From: Hyperoodon ampullatus
Taxonomy: Eukaryota; Chordata; Mammalia; Artiodactyla; Ziphiidae
NCBI GenBank assembly: GCA_949752795.1
Contig: OX457059.1
Location: 173,922,242-173,986,241, forward strand
Length of the DNA stretch: 64,000 nucleotides
Direction of reading: 5' to 3'
This document shows, one piece after another, positions 46,830-60,030 of the stretch. The position numbers and the translations under genes are program-made. The notes beneath the pieces are model-generated. The model worked only from the letters and a program-made list of their open reading frames with translations. It was not told the origin of the DNA and did no database searches. Each line of letters opens with the position of its first letter. Position 1 is the first letter of the stretch.

Positions 46830-47773
46830 CACCAAAGTAGAGCATAAGAAAGGAAATAATAAGCATATGAGCAGAAATCAATAAAATAAAAAAAACAGAA
46901 AATCAATAAAGAAAATCAATTAAACCAAAGGCTGGTTTCTTGAGAAGATCAATAAAATTGATAAATCTCTAGCAAGACTGATTAGGAAAAGAGAAAAGAC
47001 ACAAATTAGTAACATCATGAGTGACAGAGGGGGCATCACTACTGACCCAACAAACAATAAAAAGCTATAATGAAACATTGTGAATGACTCTGTGGCAGTG
47101 AATTTGATGGCTTAGATAAACTGAACATATTTATTTAAAAAAATACAAAATATTGAAAGATACGAAATAGCAAATCTCATGTAAGAAGAAATCAATAACA
47201 TAAATTGCCCTGTATCTTTTAAAGAAATTGAACTTGTATTTTAAAATCTTCCCACAAAGAAAATTCCAGATCCATATGGCTTCACTGATGAATTCTAAAA
47301 AATGTTAAAGGAAGAAATAATGCCTATTCTACACAAACTCATCCAGCTTAAAGCCAGCATCACTTGGATACTATAATCAGACAAAATACTAGAAAAAAAA
47401 TAAAGCTATAGTTTGACATCTTTCAAGAAATTAGATGCAAATATTTTAAACAAAATTTTATAAAATGAAGTCAAAAATATACAAATGTTAAAAGATCATG
47501 ACTAAGTAGAGATGCAGGTTTGTTTTTTATTTGAAAAATAATCTGTATAATTAATAAACATTTAAAATATAGAATTATTTCAATAGATGCAGAAAAGAAT
47601 TTGAAAAAACTCAACATATTTTCATTTTTAAACTTTCAGCAAAGTAGGAATAGAAAAAAAGTCCTCAACCTAATAATGGGAATTTTAAAAACTTATAGCT
47701 AACTCTATATTTAATTGTGAAAAACTGACTATTTTCTACAAAAGATCAGGAAAAGGTAAGGACTCCATTCTCA
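46830..47773 (+). pseudogene. Ancient LINE-1 ORF2 remnant (left part)
   Basis: Nucleotide words align with L1 ORF2 in order: 'aaaggctggtttcttgagaa', 'gatcaataaaattgataaat', 'gaatttgatggcttagataa', 'ccagatccatatggcttcac', 'aatagatgcagaaaagaatt', 'gaaaaactgactattttcta'. These cover the span from the region before the RT through the first RT aspartate to just before the [12 protein letters not shown] segment. Many stops and frameshifts; no ORF over about 60 codons. An old, dead element. It is split from 48464 onward by an inserted LTR. Confidence 0.8.
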
Positions 47774-48463
47774 TGTTATAACCAAAAGTGTGGTCCACTG
47801 CTTGCTGCCCAAAAGCCATTAAAGAGGCAAAGTTGGTGGCAAGGAAAGTTTGTTTTATTTTGGATGCTGGCAACCTGGGTGGGGGGCATCCTGCACAACA
47901 GACTCATGTCCAAAGTCCAACTCCCCTCCCCCAATTGCCAATCGGGGGCAAGAGCTTTTATAGATGGAGGGAGGGTGCTACATGCAGAAACAGCACAGTC
48001 AGCTCTGACCGTCATCTTGAAATTGGTCCTGTGGTACTCTAATCAGTATCATCTTGCTTGTTTTAAGTGCAGTTAATCTTCAGTTGCAAAGTCGGTTTGT
48101 TCCCATTTCCTTGAGGCCAGTTCTCGGAATTGTGGCAGCTTATGCCATGGCTACAGTCTGGTCATCATGAAGTTAACTTCTTCCACCTGGTGGGGGTTTC
48201 AGTATCTACAAAATAGTTCAAAGGACGTTGCTCAGAATATTATCTGTAGCCCTTGAGGAGGAACAAAAGGTCCTTGACTACACTTAATGACTAACTATTA
48301 TTATTTAGTCTCCTTTGACTGTTTTCCTTTGTTTCTGCATTTTCTCACTTCTCTGATTAAACTTATTCTTTGGCTAAAGTTTTTCCAAGGACAAAAGGTA
48401 GGTGGAGGTGGGTCAGGGAAGGACCATAGGGTCCTGTTCTGTTTCAGTATCTTGTGTCCAACA
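47774..48463 (-). mobile_element. Solo LTR of a retrovirus-like element, reverse
   Basis: About 690 bp with ends TGTT...AACA. On the minus strand it has a TATA box (CTATAAAAG, plus positions about 47956-47964), an AATAAA signal about 100 bp downstream (47854-47859 as TTTATT), and starts TGTTGGACAC. This is the U3-R-U5 order of a gammaretrovirus-like (ERV1) LTR. No gag, pol or env lies beside it, so it is solo. A 4-6 bp TSD is not evident. It sits within the old L1. Confidence 0.75.
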
Positions 48464-49320
48464 TTATTACAGAGATATTAGCAGTGAAATAGGATGAAAA
48501 AACAAAATAAAAGCATTTGGATTGAGGAGGGGAGGGATAAAGGAAGCAAAACTCTTTTTACTTACAAATAGCATATTATGCAGAAAATTCTAAGAAATGT
48601 ACGAAAAAGATATTAGGACTAATAAGTGGGTTTAGCAAGATTGCAGGATTAAGGGTAGCAACAAAAAATCAGAAATTAAAAAAAAAACATATTTAGAGTA
48701 GTGTTAAAAATTATGAAAACAAAACAGAGTTACATTTGATAAAAGTTGTGGTACTGTGTGTAAACAGAAAACTAGAAACATTGCTGGGACGAAGTGCAGA
48801 CCTAAATAAATGGAGAGATATACCATGCTCATGGATCAGAAGAGTCAAGATTGTTAAGATGTTAGTTCCTCCCAAACTCATCATTATATTAGCATAAATC
48901 CAGCCAAAATCTCAGCAGGCTTTTTTTGTAGAAATTGACAAGTTGATTCTAAATTTATAGGGAAATGCAAAAGACCTAGAATAGCCAAATTTTGGAAATG
49001 AACAAATTTGGAGGACTTATGCTACCTGAAATCAAGATTCATTATAAATCTATAATCAAGATAGTGTTGGATTTACATAAAGGTAAACTTATGAATGAAT
49101 GGGAAATAATAGAGGGTCCATAAATAGATTCACAGATGTATGGTCAACTGATTTTCAACAAAGGCACAAGGGCGTTTCTATAGGGAAAGATCATCTTCTC
49201 AGCAATGGTGCAGAATAATAAACCTCCATTTTACCTCATGCCACAATGCAATGGGAATCTTGACTTGTAATCTGCAAAACTGAAATCTAGGAAAAGCGTG
49301 AACAAGGACCATGACCATAG
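48464..49320 (+). pseudogene. Ancient LINE-1 ORF2 remnant (right part)
   Basis: Resumes L1 ORF2 after the LTR: 'attagcagtgaaatagg', 'tttagcaagattgcaggatt', 'aatggagagatataccatgc', 'atagccaaattttggaaatg', 'tatggtcaactgattttcaa'. These match the RT end and thumb region of the intact copy (about 16450-17230) in order. Frame is lost throughout. The family position continues that of 46830-47773, so this is one element. Confidence 0.8.
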
Positions 49321-50230
49321 ATTTCCACACCCGTCTTGGTTATTATTCATGAATAGAGCAAGAAAGAATTTCTGTAACATGTGGTTTCAGAAACTTGTGT
49401 AAGCTTCAGGGGGAAAAAATATGTAAGAAAATTCTTAATCCCAACCAAAAAATTGAATCAGTAAATGGATCGTTGTACAGAAATATGAAGTGTCAGGGCA
49501 AAGTTGTAAGACTTAAAACAGCACACCCTGTTGATTATAACTATATGTTGATAATGTAGTTATGACTATAATGCAATGGTTAAGAACCCACTCTAGAAAT
49601 AAATTAAAATTCTTTAATAAAAAATACTTGGAATAACATTCCACTTTACATCAACACAAACTGGGAAGAAAAGGAGAAAGTCCGTGTAAAAGAGTTCTAA
49701 ATGCTGGAGGGGAGAGAGGGATGGGAGTATAGTGTAAATTTTAGCACAGAGAAAAATATATAGGTATACACACATTTAATTTTGAATAACAATGAAAAGG
49801 CTTGATTTAACAGAGATTAACATATTGAAATCTTTGCATTCCATAGATACAATATTTTATTTTACTTATACACAAATATTAATCATATGGAGTATCTTAA
49901 AAAAATTCTGTAATGTAAAGATTATAGGCTGCATTCTTTTATCACAATGCAATAAACCTGGAATCAATAATAAAAACAGGACCAAACATGTCTACCTAGG
50001 ACAGCGAATGGGCCTCCTCTAACTACCTCTTGGGTCAAATTGGACTGAAATCTGAGATTGCAAATTATTTAGAAATCAATATAAATCTGAAAATTTCACT
50101 CAAAACTCATAGAATATGGCTAAAGCCATACTCAGAAGAAAAATTACAACCATAAATGTTTTCACTATTCAGTAAGACATTTACTAAGGGTACATAATTA
50201 CATGCACTTAAGTTTAAGAAAAAAGGTAAG
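49321..50230 (+). mobile_element. Possible second old LINE-1 relic
   Basis: 'gcaataaacctggaatcaat', 'atgcaaattatttagaaatc'-like stretches and 'tatggctaaagccatactca' with 'gaagaaaaattacaaccata' resemble the pre-RT part of old L1 ORF2. Very diverged; boundaries are unclear. Confidence 0.4.
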
Positions 50231-50990
50231 ATATAAAATATGTATTTACCAGATTAGTACCTTATTTAAATTTTTTTTTAAAAAGAACATGCGAAATACA
50301 GGAATGTGATGCAATAAAATTTTACCAGCAACTGTATTTAAGTGATGGCATTTTTGACCTCTAATTCCTTTTTTACCTGAAAATTCTATAATGTTATTAT
50401 GCATTACATAGTATATTTATATTTAAAAGAAATTCAAAATTTCTATACTCTAGCTATGGATTACATAGTGCAAGCTCCTTATTATTTTAGAATTATTTTT
50501 AAAACAAAGAGATGTCAAATAATGGTGATGTTAAGTTAAATTCCTCAGGTTATAAGGAGGTCATTTTCCCTGGAATCACAAAAAACTCCCTGAAGGTTTC
50601 CATTTCTTTTATTATAAAGCTGGGACTTCGTTTCTATTCATTTAACTAATTTTACATTTGAGTGTGACACTCAAAAATAGTAAACTGCTTGTTATTTGTC
50701 TTCAAGTACATGTTTCTGTACATATGTGTGTGTGTGTATGTGTGTGTGTCTGTGTGTGTGTATATATATATATTGCTTTTGAGCAGTTCCTGCTGTGTTT
50801 GTTCCATTACCAAAGGTAGTATGCACGTCTTCTCTCCTCTGAGATTACTGGGTTTGTCCTGTGCAGTTGTTTCTTTTTACAAGTAACTAGTGAGATTTCA
50901 CAGAGCACTATAAACTGATTTCTAGCTCTGCACAGACCCCTCTGTCTGACTGCAGGAAGACCTCAGGCACGAACCTTTCCGAACCCGAAT
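50231..50990. other. AT-rich unique DNA with (TG)n(TA)n
   Basis: No gene recognised. A compound (TG)n(TA)n repeat is at 50724-50772. Confidence 0.5.
50724..50772. repeat. (TG)n(TA)n microsatellite
   Basis: TGTG runs with TATG and TCTG interruptions followed by TATATATATA. Confidence 0.93.
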
Positions 50991-53820
50991 CCCTTTCTGG
51001 AAAGATGAAGGGCTCCCGCGTGAGGCTGTCAATACAAGCCATCTCAGATGCTAGGGCTCGGAGGTGCGGATCCAGGGACCGTGTCCCCCTGAAGGAGGCA
51101 TCTCTGAGTCAGGCTGCAGAGGTTCTTCTGGAACCCAGAGCGACCCAAGAAGTTACCAACTGGACCCAAGCCAGGAGGAAGCAGAGAAGGGCGGGGCCAC
51201 AGCTGGGGGTGGGTGCCCCTGGCAAACTCTGCAACCCTGTCTGAAACTTCTGTCTGGTCAGCGTGTGGGACTGCAGGTGGAGAAAAAGTGACTTTATGCC
51301 TGAGAGGCCATAAAAGTCTTCTCTGAGGTGGGGGTCTCCCGAGAAAACTTAAGGAGAACAGAGGCTAGTGTAGACGCCACCCAGGGGAGCACGGGGCTGG
51401 GCTGGGGAGACAGGAGAGAGCTGGTCACAGAGCAGGTGACCCCGAGGCAGACCTGCGGCCCTACGGTGCCCTCAACTGTGCTCCTGTCCAGAGGCCCGAG
51501 CAGGCCTTCCCGGGTGTCTGGGCCTATGAGCTCCCTTGCCCACCTCCTCAGTCTGAGACCCAGATCTCAGAGGACTTGATGGGTCAGGGACGGAAGTCCT
51601 GCAGGGCAGCAGGGGCTGCCGTGGTGGGCGGGGAAGTCTTCGGCTCCGCCCTTACTTGCTGCGGGGACCCGGGGCCACGAAGGCAGTCTGCCCTCTCCGT
51701 GGAGTGGCTCTGTCAGCACTTGGGGTTTACAGGTATTGCCTGTGTCTGATGCTAATCAACATCCACCCCAGCAGGGCGCCCAGCAAGCTGCTGAAGTTTT
51801 CCAGGTAAGGAACTGCCCAGGGCCGGTGCCCTCTGGTTGTTTAGGGACACAGGTCCACCCTGCAGGTTAGGCCGTTTAGTTACAGCTGACCTAGGAAGGA
51901 AAGAATTGTCAGCACCGGCCCACTCTTGTTTTGCAGGCTGCCTCTGTGAGACTGCAGTGCTCCAGGCCTGGGGACAGGCCACCCCAAGGTGGTGTCTGCT
52001 GGTCTCTGAGGGTCATTTTCCTAGGAAGGATCATTTTCCTGTTTCCCACTGGGGACTCATCCAGGAGCACCAGGACATACTTCCGCTGGCCTCATTCCAA
52101 TGGTGAGGCTCTCTCCTGGCCAACACCCCTCCCCCTCAGCTTTCTGAATCCATTACCAGCAATAGCTTCAGCTAACTCTGCAGAGCGTAGACGTGAGCTG
52201 TGCTGTGTTCTAATGTAGACTCTCCTACATGGTGAGTCACCTGCAGACCAAGCTCTCTTGAATTAAGGGTAGTCTCATTGGTACCTTGGGCCGATTGATG
52301 ACACGAAGGCCAGCAGCGTGGAGGACACTCCTCTGCCAGCAGCACAGGCTCCGCCCCCGCTGGGGTCCTGACAGGCGAAACTGGCACTGATCACCCCCTT
52401 GCCAGTCTTCCCAGCACCTCAGCTCACTGTTCAGGGTGTGGGATGCCCTCTCCACAGTGCTGCTTGGAGGTGTGGGGGTCAGGGCAGCATCCACATCAGT
52501 TTCTGTACGATATCTGTAAACATGCTGACGTAAGGGCTGGTCTCTGTTCCCGTAGTTCCACTCACCCACTGGGAAGAAGTGCAGAAGGGGAAAGTGGACT
52601 GTCATGGACTCTTCCAAGACTTGCCGGCATCTGGCGTGGTGCTCGTGGGGGCCGTCCAGGGCTGCAGGTGTGGAAGGCACCTCTCCCCCACCTGTGCTGT
52701 CACTGGAGACTGGCAGCCCACTCACTAAGCCCCACTCCACGGTCCTGCAGCTGCAGGAGCTTGCATGGTCCCCCCAGAGCGTTAGGAAACTGGATGGTGC
52801 TGATGAAGCAATCCCAGAAGCTGGTACTTCAGGCACTGGCCCGGGACGGCAAGTTTGGGAGGGGGGAGGAGGAGCTGGGCTTTTGACTCCTGGGCTCGTG
52901 TTTTGGTCCCTGTCCCCCAGCTGGCCATAGAGTCTGACGCTAGCAAACCGTGCCTCTTGAACCTCCCTGGGCACCATTGCTAGGTCCCTGGAGGCTCCTT
53001 CAGACCGTGAAGCAGTAGCTCTGGGACTGAGCACACAGGATGTTCAGGCAGCAGTGGGATCATGGCACCTCCCCCCCAAGGAAATCTCCCACACGGCAGG
53101 ACCCCAGGGCTGAGCCAGGCTGTGAGGCGTCCCCAAAGCTGCTCCTGGAGCCCATTGCTGGATGGAATGGAGCGGATCTATTTTAGAGGAAGCGGATTCA
53201 TACCAGGACGGATGACACGGGTGAAGGAGGGAGGGAAGACAGGGTGGAGTGAGAGAAAACGGGGCAATGGGAGCAGCTAGAGCTCACCACCAGCAAGTGG
53301 GAAGAGACAGGACCAGGTACAGGGGCACTCTTCACATCTGGTGCTCGGCATCATTCAGCGGGGAAAGCCTCTCCTTGTAGCTTCTTGAAGCTGGACAAGG
53401 TCCAGCTTGTTAGAGCAAACAAAAGCTACATGATTGGGTCTCCACCAAGACAGAAAGCCGTTTGTCTCCTGCACCATCCGCGTGCCCTTTCTGCTCACGT
53501 CCCGGTCACGGCGTGCCCTCGGCCTTCTCCACGCAACCCCACGACGCCGGCCATGCTTCCTACCATCATCACCGCGGAAATGCACTGGGAGCTTATTTGC
53601 AGGTGCAGGGTTTCATGCTCCCTTTCAAGCCGAGGACAGAAGCCCCCTCGAGCCACTGGAGGGGCTGTGAAGGTGGATAGGGAGTCCTCTTCAGAGAGTT
53701 CTGCATCCCTGCATCCCCACCTCCCTGGAGCTCAGCAGTGGAGAGGATGGGGAAGCTTTACTCTTCTGCAATCTGCCCCGCAGAGGTAGGGGAGACAGAA
53801 GGCAAATCACTCCCCCTGAT
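50991..53820. other. GC-rich unique DNA without a recognised gene
   Basis: Composition shifts to GC-rich. Contains the longest non-L1 ORF of the window, minus strand 53034-52237 (265 codons). It is rich in Ser, Pro and Arg with no recognisable domain, and is overlapped by a 147-codon plus-strand ORF. I do not call it a gene. No splice-bounded exon with known homology was recognised. Confidence 0.45.
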
Positions 53821-56020
53821 TTGTTTCTTGTGTTGGGGACAGACGGCTTCTAAGATTTGTGGGGAGGGTGTCTTGGATATTTATAACCCGCGCTCGCTCT
53901 ATCTCCCTGAGGAGGACGTCCCGCTGAACTAAATGAAAATAAAGATCATCCTGTAAGTGTTTTGCAAATGAATTCTCTTGCAACCACAGCCCGTGTTCTC
54001 CATGTAAGATTGGGTGTGTTACTGCATTGCTTATTTCATTACTCAGACAAGAGGCGAGTTGTAGGGTAATTGGAGGGCCGGGTTCCACGTTTCAGAGAGA
54101 AGCACCCAGGGTCACTGGTCCTTAAACACTCTGGCGTACATCTCAGCTGTGACTTTGGGGCCACTGTGCCTCCAGACAAGTTCCAACCCCTTACTCAACC
54201 TTTTCCTTCAGGCAAATGTGAAGTTCTTGGAGCAAACTGGACCCCAAAGAGGCCTGCCTGCTTCTGCAGGTGGCAGGGTCAAAAGTATGCACCCAACTGG
54301 GGAGATTTCCATTTCCTGAGAAACCAAAGGGGCTCAGACGTGAGCACATTTTTGCCCCGTTTATCCACCAGGAGAGAGATCTTCTCATCCTCCTCTCAAT
54401 GACACAGGAGGTTTGGCCGCGGCTCGCCCCATGCTGGGGATGCAGCAGGACCACTGCCCACCAGTGCCTGCCTTGTCCATCTGTGCTAACAGTGGGACCC
54501 CGCTTCAGAAACGTTTCCTTCCTTTCGACATAAATAAACATCACGTGTAAATTGAAACCTTATTGTAGCTGGTAGACAATAGTATTTTAAAAGGTCTGAG
54601 AATAGGATTAACATATTGTTATAATGGTATGTTCTGATTTAAACAATTCTGAGTTCTTATGAGGATTCCTCCTGAAATATCTATTTTGTATGTAGTACAG
54701 GTCCTAACTGAGGTTTTTAAAAAAACAACTTGACATTACTCAGAGTCCTTTCTTATTAACCAACAAGAACAATTAGGAAATGTTTCAAATAACTTTAATC
54801 TCTGTGCTTGAATACACATAATTCATTTTCCTATGTCAACAAGTATAGGCTGATGTTTTGAGCAGATTTCCATATGCTAATTTACCTATTTCCCTTTCTG
54901 AAAGACTATAGTTTCCTGACTATTAATTCCAGCTGACAGGGAATGGTTTTGCTTTTCATTCTCTGCAAAATAGTGTATTGTTGCAAAGTGATTTATAATA
55001 AACAGTATCTAGGAGAGAACTACAATGCTGATTGTTTTTGACAGCCAAAAATGCATTATTAATGAAATAATAACGTTGGCAGCATCTTAGATGCAAGCTG
55101 ATTGTGCAGAGTTTATTTTTCTATTCAGAACCTAGATCCTCACTTTCTATTTAGAGCTTCTCGAGATGGATGATCCTGGCTCAGAAGAATGTGGAAACAC
55201 ATACGTGCTATACACAGTTCAGATGTGTCCACAGTCAATAAGGAGGGATTATGTTTTCCTTAAAATTGTGGCTAATGCTGTATTTTGTTATTTTTCAGCT
55301 TTTCTTGATTCAGTAAACCTTCCTTATCATAAATTGGAACTCCCTCAAACCACATAATCTGTAACTAATAATGATAATTTTTAAAAGGAAATATCTATTT
55401 CTAGAATCATGAGTGGAAGGAATATGAACAGTCAATACATAATACATGGATTCCATCCATAGCTCCAAATTACAGCAAGCATAAAAATGGAAGAGTAAAA
55501 CAAAACCTAAAATACAGCTCCACACTAGATCAATTCGTGTGTTGGAATCTGGGGGAAACCAGTCATTTACCCCAACAAAGTCCATAGCTTCACAATTCAA
55601 ATTCAATTGTACAAAGCTCCAGATTTGATTGCATCTGGTAGTAAACTATTTTACATTTTGAGCTTACTAATTCTACACAAAACATATTTGACTTCATCCA
55701 TTCACTCTGACTTTGTTACTTACCTCACTGAAACATCGGTACTTCCAGTCAAGTTATGATGCTTCTATTAAAGGACTAGCCTCTATTGTCATCGGGTCCT
55801 ATATTAATTGTGGTATGAACTTTATTGAATTTACCCAAGTGCTTTGCTGGATCGTCTCCAAACACTAACAGGCAAATTAAATTAAATAAAAAGGGCCAGC
55901 TCTATTTAAGAGCATCGTGTAAGTGCTTTGGAGACTGGGCATAATTAAAGAGGCTGTAAACTAAGACGGCAAGTGCAAATGTCACTCTCACCTGAGCGCA
56001 CCCAGTGTACAGGGACTTCA
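53821..56020. other. AT-rich unique DNA, possible conserved non-coding blocks
   Basis: No repeat or gene recognised. 53855-54080 and 54880-55130 have AT-rich, low-CpG sequence with forkhead- and homeodomain-like words and no transposon signature. Confidence 0.45.
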
Positions 56021-59000
56021 AACAGAATTCATCATGGAACAGGGCATCTGCAGCCAAAATGCAAGGCTCTTTAATGGAAGGTGGGCTTGCAAACAGGGTT
56101 GAGCAGATGCCTGGAGAATTCTGGGCGTGCCTGGAAGGACTGTGTAGCGAGATTGACTCTCTCCTCACCCAGCTGGATGCAGGGTGCCTGGGACTCAGGC
56201 CACGTGTGGACACTTGTCCAACGGCTTCACCCCTGATGCCTGGTCCAGCCTAACATCAGTTTTGCCAAAAGACCTCAGTTGCAAACCCTTTAGGATGCTC
56301 CTGTCTCAGGATGACACCGCCCGAGAACTACCTGGAAGCAGAGGTGATTGCCTTGTCCATCCGGGTCCCAATTCCTAACCAACGCCTAGAACATTGTAAA
56401 TGCTGAAAGGGTCAGGGGATGTGTGAAGAAGCAAATAAACAGCTAAGAAGCTGCAAGAAAAAAGCATTTTTACAAAACGGACAATAATTTGGTGATTAAA
56501 AGTCACATCCCTATTCTTAACCATTTCATCTTCTCTCTGCCTTTGCTGCTCTGAGAGATGCACCTATTAAAGGCTCCCTCTAGGGCTGGTCATACCAAAT
56601 TGGGGCACTGTTCAGACATCACATACTGATGGGAGAAGCTGAGGGAGGGTTCTAAGGGACAGACATGATGTTCAGTGAGTCTGGACACACATCCGTTAAG
56701 TGCTGTTCCTCTAAGATGCGCCTTATTGCTCCGAAAACAGGAAGCAGGTGAGTGCCTTCCCCATCAGCATGAGCCTGACTTACAGTTGAGGAGGCCATGG
56801 GCCCCGGACATGGTCACTGTGTCCTCAGCACCACTGCGCTCTGGCTCTGTGGAACAGGGGGAGAAAGGAATGTGATGGGTAAGCGTCCCTGTCTGAAGGG
56901 TACAGCGGGGCCCACTCAGTGTAGCTACAGGATGCGTGTTCAGAGTGTCACAAAGGAATAAAGAAAGCCAATATGGACCCTAAGAAGCATAAAGGTATCA
57001 GGTCACCCTGGGACAATGGCTATGATGGTGACGTTTCCTTCTCACAAAGGGTTAGAATTCTTCTATTTTTTCAAAAAATTTATAAAATATGCACAAACAT
57101 CACAGATTATATACATATATTACAATATATATACCTTACTTTAAACACTGGAACAGAATATTTTATAAAAATTCTCACTTCTCTTTGGGCCTGAAGCTAA
57201 TGCAACTACATTGAAAGCAGCTGGGCAGCAGGCTAAGACAGCAGGGTCAGCATGAGTGGATGGATAGGAGCTACCAGGTGGGGGCGCAGGCAGGGCGGTG
57301 TGTGGCCGCGGGTCAACATAATACTTCCTTTGGACCAATCACGTCTACCAGATGCATGCTTATGTGCTTGTGGAATTGACCATGGGCTTTGCAGAGAGCA
57401 TTCAAGTACAAGTTGGAAAATGTAAAGAGAAATGAAGAAAAGATTCACCTGTGAACTTAGTTCAGCTTGTAGAGCTCAAAGGACCCCAGAGCTCTTTATA
57501 ACCACCCTCCTTGAATGCCTGCTGTGGGCTGGGCTCACTGCCACATGCTGGGCCCTCACAGATGACCCAGCAAGTCTGGCGGGGAGGCAGCTGGGAAGGG
57601 ATGAGTCCCAAGGAGGTGGTTCTGGGGAGCAAGGCTGTGGAGGAGGGCTGCCTAGCTGTCAGAGTTGAATGGGTCTTGTTAAGCCAGCATCAGGAAATTC
57701 TAGAAAAAATCATTGTCCAGGTCCCAATCCAGACCAATGGGGTAGAGTCACTACAGATAAGGCCCCGGTGTCCGCAATTTTAAAAGCTCTCTGGGCAATC
57801 CTCAGGGTTGAGAAGGCACTCCAGGTGGACTAGAGGGAAAAGCATCCCAGGGAGAGGGTGGTCCTGGGCTAAGGTGGGACAGGAAGAGACCTCCTGACGC
57901 ACACAGGAAGCTGCCTTGCTCAGAAAGAGGTGGGGAGAATATAATATATTCACAATAATATGCATAATGTATGTTAATATATGTAGTGACATCCATAACA
58001 TAACATAATATGCACATATAGTATATTTACATTAATTAGTAAAAGAAATATACCTCATTTACATATGCATGATTGATTTAACATTGTACAAACAAGTTGC
58101 TCCTATAACTTGCTGGGCTATTCCATGAAGGGACATTGCTCACTAATCCAGCATCTTAGTGAAGGACAGGGCCAGATCCTATGCAGAGCAAACAACTTGC
58201 CCCTAATAAGCAGCTGGAAACACACCCTGGTGTCAGAGGAGTCAGAGGACAAAGGCAGTGACCCCAATAGGAAGGGACGCCAAACTTAACTTTATAGACT
58301 CTAGTCCAGGAGTCTGAGAGTTCCCACCCCCATAAGAAACTCCAGAAGCCTCTCATTCTATAAGGAGATGATCAGACATTATCTTCATGCTTCTCGAAGT
58401 CCAGTCTCACAACTGCACATAATTCCAAATCACAACCGTAAAGAAAAGCCCAACCCTGACGTCAACTCAGCCCCTGTGACTTCATCTCAAGCCATGGATT
58501 ATGGGATCCACGTGTGGCGGCTTCGTTCTGCTCTCAGCCAGGCCTCCAACCTCAAAAGTTGCTGCAGAAGCAGCCTAGATGCCTGCTGGCCAGGTGTAAC
58601 TCAGAAGGCCACTGTTTCTCTTCAGTCTTGTATGTCACGCAACATTCTTGTACACAGTTCGTACTATTTGGCAATTCTTTACATGTTCCAATAAGTATTA
58701 ACATTGATGCTACACTGCTGTACAAAAGCAATCTCTAGAATTACAAGAAGAAGTGTCTTCCACTGCTTAACCTATCTAGTCTTTTCTGGACACTTTTCTC
58801 ACACCATTTCCTGGGGAGTAGAAAAAAATTAAAATATTAATGAATGTAGCTCATCAACCTACAAGTCAGTCCTCATAGGAACTCACCTCTCACACACACC
58901 CATCACCCCCAGGGGTGCACTTTATCATGGACACATCCCTGTAGCTGATACCCCATGGGAGTCCAGAATTACAGGAGGCCACATGTACCTTAAGAGATGC

Positions 59001-60030
59001 CCAGAGAGCATTGTTCAGAGGAAAGAAGAGTGCAGAAGAATAGGCATAATACAGTCCGATTTTTGCTGAATAGATACATGCTCACATATTCATAGAATGT
59101 TCTGGAAAAAGGATCAATGGATTTAGTCAGGGTTTAGGAAGAAGCTCTTTCCCTTTGGCCTTAAATTATTTTATTTAAACTTTCAACAGCACCTATTATG
59201 AACCTCCCCCTACCAAATAAAAGCTAGCTAATAAAAAAACTATATTCCAGATTTGCTAGCTAACAACAAACAAACAAACAAAGCTTACTGGCTTTGGGGT
59301 CTCACTTCCCAGTCCACTTGGGGAACATGGGCCGAGATGCCCAGTTTGTAACCCAAGACCCTCGCCCTGCCTCGTTCCTGAACTTCCACACACACCATGG
59401 CCCAATCCCTCTCCTCTACCCTTCCATGAACCAGGAGGCAGCACGTGACTTGAAGTCATTTGACAAGTGAGCTACAACCTAGTATTCTGTGCTATTCAAG
59501 TAACATAAAACAGAGCGGGAACTTGGTGTAACTTGTGTCCCCCAAGATGTCACACCCAGTAGCTTTCAACCATCTTATTAAAACATGGGACTGTTGTTGT
59601 GATTTATTCCAGACAGGTTGATGGAGCTTGTCCCTTGGGGAACAAAGGGTCGTGTTCAACTGGAGAAAATCTGGGGGCAGCTCCCGTGAAGGCAGGTGTG
59701 ATATGGGGAAGCAGGGGTGTCACCCTATATCCCAGGGAAACTGATGCAGGAAAGACACCCTTGGTCCAACCACTAAGGGGACGAACGCTTACTGGAGTAT
59801 CTTTACGCACTGCTCTTGGGTACACGCTCTGGTGTGGTATAAATAATAAATATGTGGTTAGTGGAATGTAATTTTTTCCTTTCATTCCCCTAGAATAGAA
59901 CTGCTTTTGAATTATGTTATCATTTATTACAAGGCCCAGTGGTGTACAATCTCCCTTTCTTCTCCTGGCTTGAAAAGCATGTGCACTTAGCATGGATGGC
60001 ACAGAACATTTTTAATCATGCACTTTAAAA
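56021..60030. other. Unique non-coding DNA
   Basis: Four kilobases without a recognised gene or high-copy repeat. An AT-rich stretch lies at 57940-58060 and (AAAC)n at 59268-59281. ORFs are up to 132 codons without known domains. Confidence 0.5.

Noticed and set aside
47774..48463. Complete endogenous retrovirus
   Set aside because: Only one LTR-like segment is present, flanked on both sides by L1 sequence; no gag, pol or env.
50991..51600. CpG-island promoter of a host gene
   Set aside because: GC-rich, but CpGs are scattered rather than dense and no first exon is recognisable.
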